Assembly (NCBI GenBank): GCA_029261995.1
Contig: JAJDAF010000030.1
Span: forward strand, 62,001 to 126,000
Origin: Candidatus Zhuqueibacterota bacterium
GTDB lineage: Bacteria > Zhuqueibacterota > Zhuqueibacteria > Oceanimicrobiales > Oceanimicrobiaceae
Length of the DNA: 64,000 nucleotides
Direction of reading: 5' to 3'
Shown: positions 1-8,992 of the stretch, piece after piece
Layout: each line of letters opens with the position of its first letter
How positions within the stretch are numbered: position 1 is the first letter of the stretch
Program-made: the position numbers and the translations under genes
The notes under the pieces: generated by a model
Seen by the model: the letters and a program-made list of their open reading frames with translations, nothing else
What the model was told of the DNA's origin: nothing
The model's database searches: none

Positions 1-2117
1 AAAGCCATGCCATCCATGCGCAGGTAATTCTTGCTGTCGGCCTTGCGCGCACCGTTGTTCAAGCCCAGCATGTTGGTGTTTGCCACGGTGGCGGAGAAAT
101 AAAGCGGGCGGTCGAACCGGTTCTCCGCAATAATATGAAGCAGCACCCGGTCTTGAATCAGAATGACCGGGCGGTCGCCAAAGCGGTTTGTTGCAGCCAT
201 CTCGAATACCAGGGCCGGCGGCTCATCCAGAGTCGGCGACAGATTGTCCTCTTCTTCTTTCAGGTAGCGAGAGACGCTGTCGGACGGCACGCCGATTTTG
301 ATGGTGCGCGGCTCGGGCCAAAGCATCGGCTGCAGCCGCTCCAACTGGTCATCGGTGTAGCTAATCGGCACGGTTGGAGCTACGTCGCGTAGCTGCTTGA
401 TGTACCACGTCGCGTTCAGCAGAGCCAGACAGACTACCCGAACGTCCGGCCGAATGCCTTCCACGTATTGCAAATACCAAATCGGATACGTGTCGTTGTC
501 ACCATTGGTAAACAAAATGGCATTGGGCGCGCAGCTTTGTAGAATGTTGTAGGAATAGTCGGAGGCAACGTAGTTTCCGGTTCGATCGTGGCTCTCGTAG
601 TTGAAGGCCAGCAGCTTGAGAGGCACGGCTGCGAGCAGCATCGGGAACACTGCTGCAAGGGTGGCTACCCGGAGCGCAGATGGCAATCGCCGAACTGCAC
701 GGCCGACGGCCGCAAGCAAAGCGCTGGCGCCAATCCCAATCCAGATGGCAAACGCGAAGAATGAGCCTGCGTAGGCGTAGTCTCGCTCCCGCGGCTGCGG
801 GTCCGCCTGATTCAGGTAGAGTGCGATCACCAGACCCGTCATGAGAAACAAGGCAAGGATAGAAACGGCCCGTGGCCAATCCCTGCGGAAATGGTGCACC
901 ATGCCAATCAAACCAAGCAGGAACGGCAGGCCGAGCAGCCCGTTCAGGGATATCGTCTCAGCCAGAAGCCCATACCTGCTGCGGGCGTCCCCCTTGCCAA
1001 TGAACTGCCAGCCGAAATAGCGCAAATACATCTTCCTGACCTGGTATTCCCAAACCGGTGCGCGGCGCTGCAAAAAGGGAATGTCACCGTACTGCTCGCG
1101 ATTCAAATAACTGGCAAAGCGCGCCGGCACTTCCGGATCATTCATGTCGATGATCGGGTCCTTGCCGGAGCGGATGTACAAAGCCGTGTAGCTGGAATAT
1201 CCGACAAGAACCAACATCACGGCCTGGACAAACAGGGCCAGCACACGCTTCTTGCGACTTACAGCGCGGTGAGCCAGGAAAACCAAAACTCCGCCTACGA
1301 AAAATGGCGCTGACGCGGAGAACTCGTTCATAAGCCACGGTATGCCAATTACCACTCCCGGGTAGACCACGACCATGGTTGCCAACCCCATCACTGTAAA
1401 CAAGCCAAAGCTGCGAACAGTGAGTTTGGAGGTCCTGAAGAAGATGAGCAGGAAAACCGTGACCAGAGCGAGAACGCTCAGCAAGTGCACGCCGAGAGCG
1501 AGGCCAATCAAATAGGCGATCAGGAGCAGCAAGCGGTCGCCGCCGCGGGAGGCGGGCTGCCTGTCCCACACGAGAATCAACCAGACCACGCAGGCGGTGA
1601 AAAAAAGTGAAAGCGAATAGACCTCCGCCTCCACCGCATTGAACCAGAATGCGTCCGTAAAAGCAAGCGTAAGCGCTCCGACAAATGCACCGAGATGGCG
1701 GAATTCAGCATGCGGCAATCCGGACCGACGGTCTGTCGGGTCAGGCGCGCTTGCTTTGTGAGTCTCTGAAAATCGAATTTCTCCGCCCGACTTGCCGCTC
1801 GGGATCTGCCAGCGTGCAAGCAGAAGCACAGTGCTCAGGTAAGTCAGTGTGACGGTCACCGCGCTAATCAATGCCGAAAATATGTTGAGGCGCAGGCCAA
1901 TGTCATCGAACAAGGGTAACATCGTGAATAGCCTGCCTAGAAGAACATAGAGCGGAGCCCCGGGAGGATGCGGCACGCCCATCGTGTAGGAGCAGGAGAT
2001 GAACTCGCCACAGTCCCAGAACGATGTGGTTGGCGCGACCGTTTGGGCGAAGACGATAAATGAGACCAGAAACGACAGCCCCGCCAGCAAATGGTGAAAC
2101 GAGATCTTTGGCTTCAT
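1..2117 (-). CDS. DUF2723 family membrane protein (protein O-mannosyltransferase-like), 3' end outside window
   Basis: Reading down from an ATG at 2117, the frame is open to the window edge (705 codons visible, no stop). The N-terminus shows the DUF2723 signature: FWDCGEFI followed by GVPHPPGAPLYVLLGRLF at about residues 35-63, then many hydrophobic segments. A second family motif, LNQADPQPRERDYAYAGSFF, lies before residue 500. The soluble C-terminal part has TNGDNDTYPIWYLQ at about 537-550. DUF2723 proteins are polytopic, GT-C-like and proposed to glycosylate exported proteins; the substrate here is unknown. It starts 65 nt after the anti-sigma gene, so it is probably the last gene of that operon. 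The Shine-Dalgarno is weak (AAAGG about 14 nt upstream). Confidence 0.85.
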   Translation of the reverse strand, partial: MKPKISFHHLLAGLSFLVSFIVFAQTVAPTTSFWDCGEFISCSYTMGVPHPPGAPLYVLLGRLFTMLPLFDDIGLRLNIFSALISAVTVTLTYLSTVLLLARWQIPSGKSGGEIRFSETHKASAPDPTDRRSGLPHAEFRHLGAFVGALTLAFTDAFWFNAVEAEVYSLSLFFTACVVWLILVWDRQPASRGGDRLLLLIAYLIGLALGVHLLSVLALVTVFLLIFFRTSKLTVRSFGLFTVMGLATMVVVYPGVVIGIPWLMNEFSASAPFFVGGVLVFLAHRAVSRKKRVLALFVQAVMLVLVGYSSYTALYIRSGKDPIIDMNDPEVPARFASYLNREQYGDIPFLQRRAPVWEYQVRKMYLRYFGWQFIGKGDARSRYGLLAETISLNGLLGLPFLLGLIGMVHHFRRDWPRAVSILALFLMTGLVIALYLNQADPQPRERDYAYAGSFFAFAIWIGIGASALLAAVGRAVRRLPSALRVATLAAVFPMLLAAVPLKLLAFNYESHDRTGNYVASDYSYNILQSCAPNAILFTNGDNDTYPIWYLQYVEGIRPDVRVVCLALLNATWYIKQLRDVAPTVPISYTDDQLERLQPMLWPEPRTIKIGVPSDSVSRYLKEEEDNLSPTLDEPPALVFEMAATNRFGDRPVILIQDRVLLHIIAENRFDRPLYFSATVANTNMLGLNNGARKADSKNYLRMDGMA

Positions 2118-2182
2118 ATGGAACGTTGGCCTTTCAAGGACGAGTGGCTGCAAAAGCCGTCAACCGCCTGCACAGCAAGCTC

Positions 2183-2740
2183 TCAAAACAGATCTACCGA
2201 TGTGATGATGAATTTTATGAGCACGCTGTCCTGCTTGATGTTGCGGCCGCGCTTCTGGTGTTCCAGCATACGGAGGCCTTGCATGCTGCGCAGAGAATCC
2301 AGGACAGTGCTTTCAATCAGGGACACAGGCCGCTTGTTCTGGTCCAGGTCACTGCGGTCAGCGGAACTGAAGCGGCCAAGCGCCAGCAGCACAAGTGCCA
2401 GACTGCAAGTGGCCAGGCCGGCCTGATAGAGAGGAATCCTGAACCGCATCAAATCCGCAAGCCGCGAGCCTGCGGACGCACGACTCTGCTGCTTTCTGAC
2501 ATTTAGAGCCCGAAGCAGGAACTGCCTGGTTTGGGCCACAGGTTCCGGCTCTCCGTCCCCGGAACGCTTGACTGCTTCAGACACATCCGCAAGGACATCC
2601 TGCAGGCGACGTGCTTCCGGAGATGAGTTCAGTTCAGTAGCTAACTGCTTCTCCTGACGATCAGGCAGAAAACCGGCGACAAACTTGCCGAAAAGTAATT
2701 TTCCGAGAATCTCTTTTTTTCGCGCGTTCATCAGACTCAC
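2183..2740 (-). CDS. Putative anti-sigma factor, single-pass membrane protein
   Basis: A 185-aa protein whose ATG overlaps the stop of the ECF sigma gene (ATGA), which implies translational coupling. The first 90 residues are charged and helical. One hydrophobic segment lies at about residues 103-122, followed by a basic periplasmic tail of about 60 residues. The position and the cytoplasm-TM-periplasm layout fit an anti-sigma factor. The zinc-binding HxxxCxxC motif of ZAS-type anti-sigma factors is absent. No strong similarity is recognised, so function rests on the gene pair. Alternative start: a second ATG three codons downstream (2731). Confidence 0.6.
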   Translation of the reverse strand: MSLMNARKKEILGKLLFGKFVAGFLPDRQEKQLATELNSSPEARRLQDVLADVSEAVKRSGDGEPEPVAQTRQFLLRALNVRKQQSRASAGSRLADLMRFRIPLYQAGLATCSLALVLLALGRFSSADRSDLDQNKRPVSLIESTVLDSLRSMQGLRMLEHQKRGRNIKQDSVLIKFIITSVDLF

Positions 2741-3336
2741 CTCTCATTGTTTGGCGCAAATGCCTTCAGTGCGGTCGCCAGGTACTTGGTTGTGTAAAAC
2801 AGTCGCGATTTCACGGTTCCGAGCGAGCAGCCCAGAATTTCACTAATTTCCTTTAAGGAAAACTCCTCCTGGAAACGCAGCAGGAAGGTACTCCTTTTTG
2901 CCGGGTCGAGTCCGTCCAGTTCTTCAAGCACAAGCCTTTGAAATTCACGAGCGTCGATAATTTCGCGCTCGGCCTCTGGGTCTGAGAAGATGTCCAGATT
3001 TTCTTCCGCCACCACCAGTTTGCGCACTTGCAACCGGCGATATTCGTTTTTCACCATATTGTTCGCGACCGTGAAAATCCAAGTTAAGAAACTGCTTTTG
3101 CCGCTGAAATAGTGTGGTTTTTCAATAATCTTGACGAAAATTTCCTGCAGAAAATCCTGTGCCTTTTCGTTGTCCTGGTGCAGCATGCGATAGAAAAATC
3201 GAAGCAGTCGCTGTTTGTGCCGGTCATAAAGCGTCTCAAACGCAGCGCTGTCCTGCTGCTGCACGCGCGCCATCAGCATCTCGTCGGAAAGCTCCGCTCC
3301 CTCTGCCCCGGGATTCCCAGCCACGCGAGGACTCAA
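2737..3336 (-). CDS. ECF-type RNA polymerase sigma factor (sigma-70 family)
   Basis: Protein of up to 199 aa with region 2 at about residues 37-102 (DFLQEIFVKI and the FLTWIFTVANNMVKNEYR helix) and region 4 at about 138-190, including the helix-turn-helix SLKEISEILGCSLGTVKSRL. Regions 1.1 and 3 are missing, as in ECF factors. The longest start is a TTG whose TTGA overlaps the stop of the preceding gene. An ATG at residue 20 has purine-rich GGAGCGGAG upstream and is nearer the usual ECF start, so the true start is uncertain. It is likely held by the adjacent membrane anti-sigma protein and may control the surrounding envelope genes. Confidence 0.9.
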   Translation of the reverse strand: MSPRVAGNPGAEGAELSDEMLMARVQQQDSAAFETLYDRHKQRLLRFFYRMLHQDNEKAQDFLQEIFVKIIEKPHYFSGKSSFLTWIFTVANNMVKNEYRRLQVRKLVVAEENLDIFSDPEAEREIIDAREFQRLVLEELDGLDPAKRSTFLLRFQEEFSLKEISEILGCSLGTVKSRLFYTTKYLATALKAFAPNNER

Positions 3337-4502
3337 TAGTTTGTGCGAATGTATTTGACTAGCTCCTTGCTACCGGCCTTCTCCGCAACGGCAAACGACA
3401 AGTCGCGCCAATGTTTGCTTTCAGCCAAATCGCCGCTGACGCGATAGTGGTCGGCGAGCAGGAGAAAGGGCGTGACGTAGTTGGCATTCAAACGAAGAAT
3501 CGCTGACGACGCCGGATAAAACTCGCCGTACCATTCTTCACTGAGATTGTCGAGACGAAAGGCTTTTCCGACGTGTTTCCTGAGCAAAGCCAGGTTGTCG
3601 AGACGACTGTCCGGTGAATATTGGTAAACAAGGCCGGTGATGAAGAGAGAATCTTCGAACTTCTCGAAATACCTTTGCTCGAGGGTGAAGGCAAAGCACA
3701 CGGTCCGGTCAGGATATTTTGGGGCGACTTTGACAACAAACGCGTCAGCCCATTTCTTCTTGTCGCCCGCAGGGACGTCAGCGTCGAGCCTGATTGGCAA
3801 GTTTGCCTGCCGGAGCAGCCGATCCAGGTAGTCTGAATGCTGAGCCATGCTGACGTTGACCACAGTCACATCCCGACGAATGGATTTTACGATCTGCAAC
3901 ACCCAGGCCGGGTAGGTGTCATTGTCGCCATTCGTTAGCAGAATGCCGTCTCGTGGCACTGACATCAGAACATTGTAATTGTACTCAAGCAAACCCGGCG
4001 CAATGTCACGGCTATCATAAAGCATTTGCAGGTATTTCTCCGCAATTTCATAGTGGCCGGGGCCGGCGAGCATGTTTCCGGATATGAGGCCGTACAATGG
4101 TTCAGGATTGTCCGGTTGAATTCGATGTGCTCGCTCCAAGAACTCCAATTCTTGGTCTTGGTGCAGGCGGCTCGACAGGTAAGCGTATTCGTAGCTGTTT
4201 GGGAGGGCTCGCTTGATATCCTCAAGAATTGCCTGAAGAGCGGCACGATTTTCCTCTTCATTCTCGCTCAGATGGCCGTATTCTGTCGCAATGTAGAGGT
4301 TATACCAGGCCTCGGCGCGATTCGGCATGCGAAGCGTTTCAGCTCGCCAGAGTTTGGCTTGAGATCGATACCACTCCTGCGGCCGCGCTTCATAAATGCG
4401 ACGATACACTTTCTCAGCAATTCCTGCTTGCTCCTGCGCCACAGCGGGGCTGCAGGCGGAACAAAAAGCAGCAACGACGTAAAAGAGAACAATCCGTCTC
4501 AT
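3333..4502 (-). CDS. Exported protein resembling the soluble C-terminal domain of DUF2723 proteins
   Basis: A 389-aa protein with an N-terminal signal peptide (hydrophobic to about residue 20, likely cut after AVA; a Cys-rich FCSAC segment could instead be a lipobox). It has no other membrane segments. TNGDNDTYPAWVLQ at 190-203, then RRDVTVVNVSM, repeats the motif found at 537-550 of the DUF2723 protein at the other end of this operon. Both ends look helical and TPR-like (AEAWYNLYIA, AESKHWRDLSFAVAEK). It therefore appears to be a free-standing version of the periplasmic half of DUF2723. ATG start with GGAGGTG just upstream. First gene of the operon that continues with the sigma and anti-sigma genes. 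Confidence 0.75.
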   Translation of the reverse strand: MRRIVLFYVVAAFCSACSPAVAQEQAGIAEKVYRRIYEARPQEWYRSQAKLWRAETLRMPNRAEAWYNLYIATEYGHLSENEEENRAALQAILEDIKRALPNSYEYAYLSSRLHQDQELEFLERAHRIQPDNPEPLYGLISGNMLAGPGHYEIAEKYLQMLYDSRDIAPGLLEYNYNVLMSVPRDGILLTNGDNDTYPAWVLQIVKSIRRDVTVVNVSMAQHSDYLDRLLRQANLPIRLDADVPAGDKKKWADAFVVKVAPKYPDRTVCFAFTLEQRYFEKFEDSLFITGLVYQYSPDSRLDNLALLRKHVGKAFRLDNLSEEWYGEFYPASSAILRLNANYVTPFLLLADHYRVSGDLAESKHWRDLSFAVAEKAGSKELVKYIRTNY

Positions 4503-4537
4503 GACACCTCCATAGTAACCGTTCCTTGCGTTATTGT

Positions 4538-4567
4538 TTCATACACGCGAGTCAGCGATAGGTTCAA
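4538..4567 (-). promoter_or_regulatory. Possible sigma-70 promoter for the DUF2723-like/ECF operon
   Basis: On the minus strand, TTGAAC (4562-4567) and TATGAA (4538-4543) are separated by 18 nt, about 36 nt upstream of the ATG at 4502. Each hexamer matches consensus at four positions. This is a weaker match than other promoters in the window. An autoregulated ECF promoter could equally be present, and I could not recognise one. Confidence 0.3.
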
Positions 4568-4595
4568 AGCTATTTGCGACCTCTGGAAATTGCAC

Positions 4596-4624
4596 TTGCT
4601 GTTTGCGGGACGAAATGCTACATT
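4596..4624 (+). promoter_or_regulatory. Possible promoter for the M24 peptidase gene
   Basis: TTGCTG (4596-4601), 17 nt, TACATT (4619-4624), about 84 nt before the ATG at 4708. The -10 element reads TACATTTG, which also fits the TAnnTTTG -7 element described for Bacteroidetes. The same TACATT hexamer occurs upstream of two other plus-strand genes in this window. Confidence 0.4.
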
Positions 4625-4707
4625 TGCTTAATTTTGCGTAACCTGAAGCCCGGCGCAACCGCACGACTTGAGTGGCGCCGGACCGCGGTCATCCTGAAAG
4701 GACCTGA

Positions 4708-6123
4708 ATGAGAACCCTGCTCACACTGTTTTTCATCACTCTTGTGAAAACCACCATCGCGCAGCCCCTGCAACTGGACATGGATGTCTTCACGCAACGC
4801 CGCCAGGCTTTCATGGCGCAAATGCAACCGGGCGCCGTCGCGATTCTGCCCTGCAAACCTGTGTACACACGCAATCTCGACGTCGAATATGTCTATCGCC
4901 AGGAAAGTAATTTTTACTACTTGAGCGGTTTTGAGGAACCAGAGTCTCTCCTGTTCCTGAACCCGGCGGCGCCGAAGCACAAGTTTGTCATGTTTCTCAG
5001 AAAACGAAACCGACGGCGGGAGACATATGATGGTCAGCGGGCGGGCGTGGAAGGAGCAATGTCCACATTCCGTGCGGACACAGCTTACTATGTTGACGAT
5101 TTTGAACGCGAACTTTTTCGCCACATGCGCTATGATCGCCCCGTGTATTTTACCTTTGGCATCAATCCCAAGTATGACGATCTCATCAAGACAGGACTTG
5201 TTGACCGCCGCAGCCGGGGCAATTGGGCTGTCATCGATCCGGCGCCGATTCTTAGCGGGATGCGCTTGCTGAAGAACACCGGGGACTGGCAAATGGGATT
5301 CAGAAAGGCCATCGACATTTCGGGCCAGGCTTTCATCGAGGCGCTGAAATGTATCGAGACGGGCCGCTACGAATACGAAATCCAGGCGGTGTTCGAGTAC
5401 GTTTACCGCAAGAATCGTTCGCCGCGCAACGGCTATCCCTGCATCGTCGGATCCGGCCCGAATTCTACCATCCTCCACTACAATCAGAACACCCGCAAAA
5501 TGCGGGACGGAGAAATGGTTCTCATGGATTGCGGCGCCGAATACGGCCTTTACTCAGCCGACATCTCACGCAGCGTGCCAGTCAATGGCAAATTCACTCG
5601 GGCGCAACGAGACATTTACGAGATCGTTTTGGCCGCCCAGGAGGCTGCTATCAAAATGGTCAGGCCCGGCATTCGGAAGGACGAACTCGATAAAGCAATC
5701 GATGCCATCCTCGGCCAAGGGCTGGTTGAACTCGGATTCATCCGGGACCCCAAGGACTTCAAGATGTTCTCGTTGCATGGCTACGCGCACTGGCTTGGGC
5801 TGGAGGTGCACGATGTCGGCGCCTATACCCGAAACGGCGAGTCCGTGATGCTGCAGCCCGGCATGTGTTTTACCATCGAGCCGGGTCTTTATGTGAGGGC
5901 GGATGTGTTTGACAAGATGGCCGAGCGCGGCTACTCCACAGCCGAGATTGCTACAATCCAAAAGAAGCTCAAAAACTACATGGACATCGGCGTGAGAATT
6001 GAGGACGATATCCTCGTCACAGAAAACGGCCATGAGAATCTCAGCAAGGCAGTGCCCAAAAAGATCAATGATCTTGAAGAACTCATGTCGCGGACCGGCA
6101 TCACGGACATGGTGAGTCAGTAA
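4708..6123 (+). CDS. Secreted Xaa-Pro aminopeptidase (M24 metallopeptidase)
   Basis: A 471-aa protein with a short signal peptide (residues 1-18), an aminopeptidase-P N-terminal domain (about 27-150) and an M24 creatinase-fold domain (about 190-455). The five expected dinuclear metal ligands are present: D274 (MDCGAEYG), D285 (SADISR), H361 in HWLGLEVHD, E391 (TIEPGLY) and E432 (RIEDD). It should remove N-terminal residues before proline, probably in the periplasm given the signal sequence. An AAGGACC element precedes the ATG. Transcribed alone, or with the TonB receptor 82 nt downstream. Confidence 0.93.
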   Translation: MRTLLTLFFITLVKTTIAQPLQLDMDVFTQRRQAFMAQMQPGAVAILPCKPVYTRNLDVEYVYRQESNFYYLSGFEEPESLLFLNPAAPKHKFVMFLRKRNRRRETYDGQRAGVEGAMSTFRADTAYYVDDFERELFRHMRYDRPVYFTFGINPKYDDLIKTGLVDRRSRGNWAVIDPAPILSGMRLLKNTGDWQMGFRKAIDISGQAFIEALKCIETGRYEYEIQAVFEYVYRKNRSPRNGYPCIVGSGPNSTILHYNQNTRKMRDGEMVLMDCGAEYGLYSADISRSVPVNGKFTRAQRDIYEIVLAAQEAAIKMVRPGIRKDELDKAIDAILGQGLVELGFIRDPKDFKMFSLHGYAHWLGLEVHDVGAYTRNGESVMLQPGMCFTIEPGLYVRADVFDKMAERGYSTAEIATIQKKLKNYMDIGVRIEDDILVTENGHENLSKAVPKKINDLEELMSRTGITDMVSQ

Positions 6124-6205
6124 CCACCAGAACGCGATTTCGTCAGAGTAAGTAAGCAGACGAAGTCCGGAGAGGCAACCATCCAGAAAACCAGGAGTGG
6201 AGAGA

Positions 6206-8935
6206 ATGAACCATCGCACGTTCGCACAACTTCAACGTCTAGCCCTGCTTGCGAGCTTCATCGTGGCCGCACACGGAGCGCCGGCTTTCTCGCAAACCGC
6301 GTCCTTGCGCGGCACCGTTTCGGACTCGAAAACAGGCGACGCGCTTCCAGGAGCTAACATTGTTGTGTCGTCCGCCAGCCGAAAGACGGGCACCGCAAGT
6401 TCGGGCGCCGGTACGTTCGAGCTGAACGGATTGCCTGCCGGCACTTACCGCATCGCCATCACCTACATCGGATATGAGGCGTTTGATGTTGCTGAACTCA
6501 AGCTCAGCCCTGGCGAATCTGAAGTTCTGAAGGTGCGACTCGAGCCGACCGGCGTTAGCGTGAATCCGGTCACGGTCACGGCCTCGCGACGGCCGGAGAA
6601 ACTTCTCGATGCGCCGGCCGCGATTACGGTACTCGACGCGCGCACGATCGAAACCCGCACGGCTCTGACACCAACGGAGCATTTGAAAGGCGTCACCGGC
6701 GTCGATATCGTGACCGCGGGACTGAATCAAAGCCGGGTCGTGGTTCGTGGCTTCAATGATCTTTTCTCCGGCTCTCTCCTATCGATGGTAGACAACCGCA
6801 TCACGCGCATTCCGGCCGTGCGACTGAACGCATTTCAGCTCATTCCAACGAGCAACATGGACATTGAGCGCATCGAGGTAGTATCAGGACCGGCAGCGGC
6901 GCTCTACGGCCCGAACAGCGCCCAAGGTGTGATGCACGTCCTGACAAAGTCTCCTTTCGACTCGCGCGGCACCACTGTCAGTGTTGGCGGCGGAGAACGC
7001 AATGTTCTTATTGGAACCGCACGCCACGCAGGTCTGCTGCGCAGCAATCTCGGCTACAAATTTTCAGTGCAATATTACGAAGGCGATGATTTCGAATCCT
7101 TTGATCCGCTGGAACTCGCGGCTCTGGAAGACGCCCGTGAAACAGGCAATCCCGACACCGTCCGTATTGCGCAGCGCATCTTCGACATTCAAAGCACCAC
7201 TGTGGATGCACGCATCGACTGGCGCATCCGGCCAAAGATGAGTTTCATCCTGAACGGTGGTGTCAGCCAGGGCGATAACATTGAAATCACGGATCAGGGC
7301 GCCGCGCAAGCTCTCGACGCTTCGTTCAAATACTTGCAAGGCAGGTTCACCTACAAGAACCTGTTCGCGCAAGCCTTTGCGAACAAGATCAGCACCGGCG
7401 AAACCTACCTGCTGCGCACCGGCGACCAAATTGTGAACAACTCCAGCCTGTTCGTGGCGCAGGCGCAACACCATTTCGGCCTGGGAACGGCGCAACACCT
7501 GACCTATGGTCTCGACCTGCTGCTGACTCGCCCGCAGACCGCCGGTACGGTCAACGGCCGCAATGAAAACAACGACAATGTCGATGAGTTCGGAGTCTAC
7601 CTGCAGTCAGAGACTTCTCTATCCACGAAATTGAAGCTTATTGCCGCGGCCCGTCTCGACCACCACAACCGCCTTGATGGCTTGAATTTCTCGCCACGGG
7701 CAGCGCTGGTTGTGAAGCCGGCGCCGGGACACAATCTGCGTCTTACCTACAATAAAGCGTTCAGCACGCCGACTTCCGACAATTTGTTTTCTGACATTGA
7801 CGCCAGGCGTGTGCCAACCCTGTCGATTCCGGGTGGCGACTTGCTGCAGCCGTTTATTGGCAACACCTTTTTCAACATTCGCTCGCTCGGCACCTGGCCG
7901 AGTGGTTTTTCGTTCCGTTATGACGATGCCAACCGGCCGATGATGGTGTCTTCCTTCAACGGAACTAACGACTACCTGCCTTCCACCGTGAACGCTGTCT
8001 GGCCGAAACTGCGCGCCTTCTTCATCGCGTCGTTTGATTCACAGATTCCGGGAGTCGCGGCGTTGCTGGAACAAAAACTACCGCAAACCCTCAGCCAGGA
8101 GATACCGGGATTGCTGCAATTGGTCAATTCGCAGGCGCGCGACGAATCCGATGCCTTTCAACCTGTGGACATGTCTTTTGTGGAAGACATCATGCCGGCT
8201 TCAGAAATGTCGACCACGACTTTTGAAATCGGCTACAAAGCCCTACTGAGCCGAAAGATGCTAGCCAGCATCGACCTCTATCACACGCGCATCAAGAATT
8301 TCATCGGCTCTCTGCAAATTGAAACGCCTAACGTGTTTGTTGATCCGGCTCGGCTTGAGACCATCCTGAAGACGGACATGGCTGCGGAAGATTCATTGCT
8401 CGCCTCAATCCTGGCGTCACAATTAGCATCTCTGCCTATCGGAATCATTTCACCGACCCAGGTGCAGAACGGAACCGATGTGATCATCACCAACCGCAAT
8501 ATTGGCGACGTCAGTGTCACCGGATTTGACCTGAGCCTGACCTACAACCTCAACAGTCGCTGGAATCTTACCGGCAATTACAGTTACGTGAACAAAGACT
8601 ATTTCAAGAGTCAGAACGGCTATCGCGACATTGCTCTCAACGCCCCGAAACACAAATTCGGCACTGTGGTTGGCTACCACCATCCCGAGACAGACTTCAA
8701 CGGCAGTCTCCGCCTACGCTTTGTGGACAGCTTTCCCGTAAGCTCGGGCATCTTCAAGGGCACGGTCGAGCGCTACGCCATCATGGACCTGAATGCACAG
8801 TACCGGCTCCCCTTTATGAGCAGCACCAGCATGACTGTGACGGTCCAGAACCTGCTGAACAATAAGCACCGGGAGTTTGTCGGCGTGCCGGAAATTGGAC
8901 GGCTGGCATGGGTGCGCTTGACACGGTCGTTGTAA
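6206..8935 (+). CDS. TonB-dependent outer-membrane receptor with carboxypeptidase-regulatory-like N-terminal domain
   Basis: A 909-aa protein with a signal peptide (to about residue 30, cleavage near AFSQ), a CarboxypepD_reg-like beta-sandwich (LRGTVSDSKTGDALPGANI, about 33-115), a plug domain (VTVTASRRPEKLLDAPAAI, about 120-250, with VVVRGFND and VVSGPAAALYGPNSAQGV) and a long beta-barrel ending in an aromatic/hydrophobic strand (AWVRLTRSL). I chose ATG 6206 because AGGAG lies 8 nt upstream; an in-frame GTG at 6197 sits on top of that site. Substrate unknown; siderophore, metal or glycan uptake are all possible. Confidence 0.9.
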   Translation: MNHRTFAQLQRLALLASFIVAAHGAPAFSQTASLRGTVSDSKTGDALPGANIVVSSASRKTGTASSGAGTFELNGLPAGTYRIAITYIGYEAFDVAELKLSPGESEVLKVRLEPTGVSVNPVTVTASRRPEKLLDAPAAITVLDARTIETRTALTPTEHLKGVTGVDIVTAGLNQSRVVVRGFNDLFSGSLLSMVDNRITRIPAVRLNAFQLIPTSNMDIERIEVVSGPAAALYGPNSAQGVMHVLTKSPFDSRGTTVSVGGGERNVLIGTARHAGLLRSNLGYKFSVQYYEGDDFESFDPLELAALEDARETGNPDTVRIAQRIFDIQSTTVDARIDWRIRPKMSFILNGGVSQGDNIEITDQGAAQALDASFKYLQGRFTYKNLFAQAFANKISTGETYLLRTGDQIVNNSSLFVAQAQHHFGLGTAQHLTYGLDLLLTRPQTAGTVNGRNENNDNVDEFGVYLQSETSLSTKLKLIAAARLDHHNRLDGLNFSPRAALVVKPAPGHNLRLTYNKAFSTPTSDNLFSDIDARRVPTLSIPGGDLLQPFIGNTFFNIRSLGTWPSGFSFRYDDANRPMMVSSFNGTNDYLPSTVNAVWPKLRAFFIASFDSQIPGVAALLEQKLPQTLSQEIPGLLQLVNSQARDESDAFQPVDMSFVEDIMPASEMSTTTFEIGYKALLSRKMLASIDLYHTRIKNFIGSLQIETPNVFVDPARLETILKTDMAAEDSLLASILASQLASLPIGIISPTQVQNGTDVIITNRNIGDVSVTGFDLSLTYNLNSRWNLTGNYSYVNKDYFKSQNGYRDIALNAPKHKFGTVVGYHHPETDFNGSLRLRFVDSFPVSSGIFKGTVERYAIMDLNAQYRLPFMSSTSMTVTVQNLLNNKHREFVGVPEIGRLAWVRLTRSL

Positions 8936-8992
8936 GAGGTATGAAAGCACTGATGACTCAGGAGATTTTCTGGCCGATCCAGATTTGAGCCC

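Noticed and set aside
434-1819. Several short minus-strand frames that could suggest a broken or frameshifted gene
   Set aside because: Reading the frame from ATG 2117 gives an uninterrupted DUF2723 protein through the whole region; the short frames are in other phases.
4618-5478. 286-codon minus-strand frame opposite the M24 peptidase
   Set aside because: The plus-strand frame has a signal peptide and all five metal ligands; the opposite frame is a codon-bias shadow.
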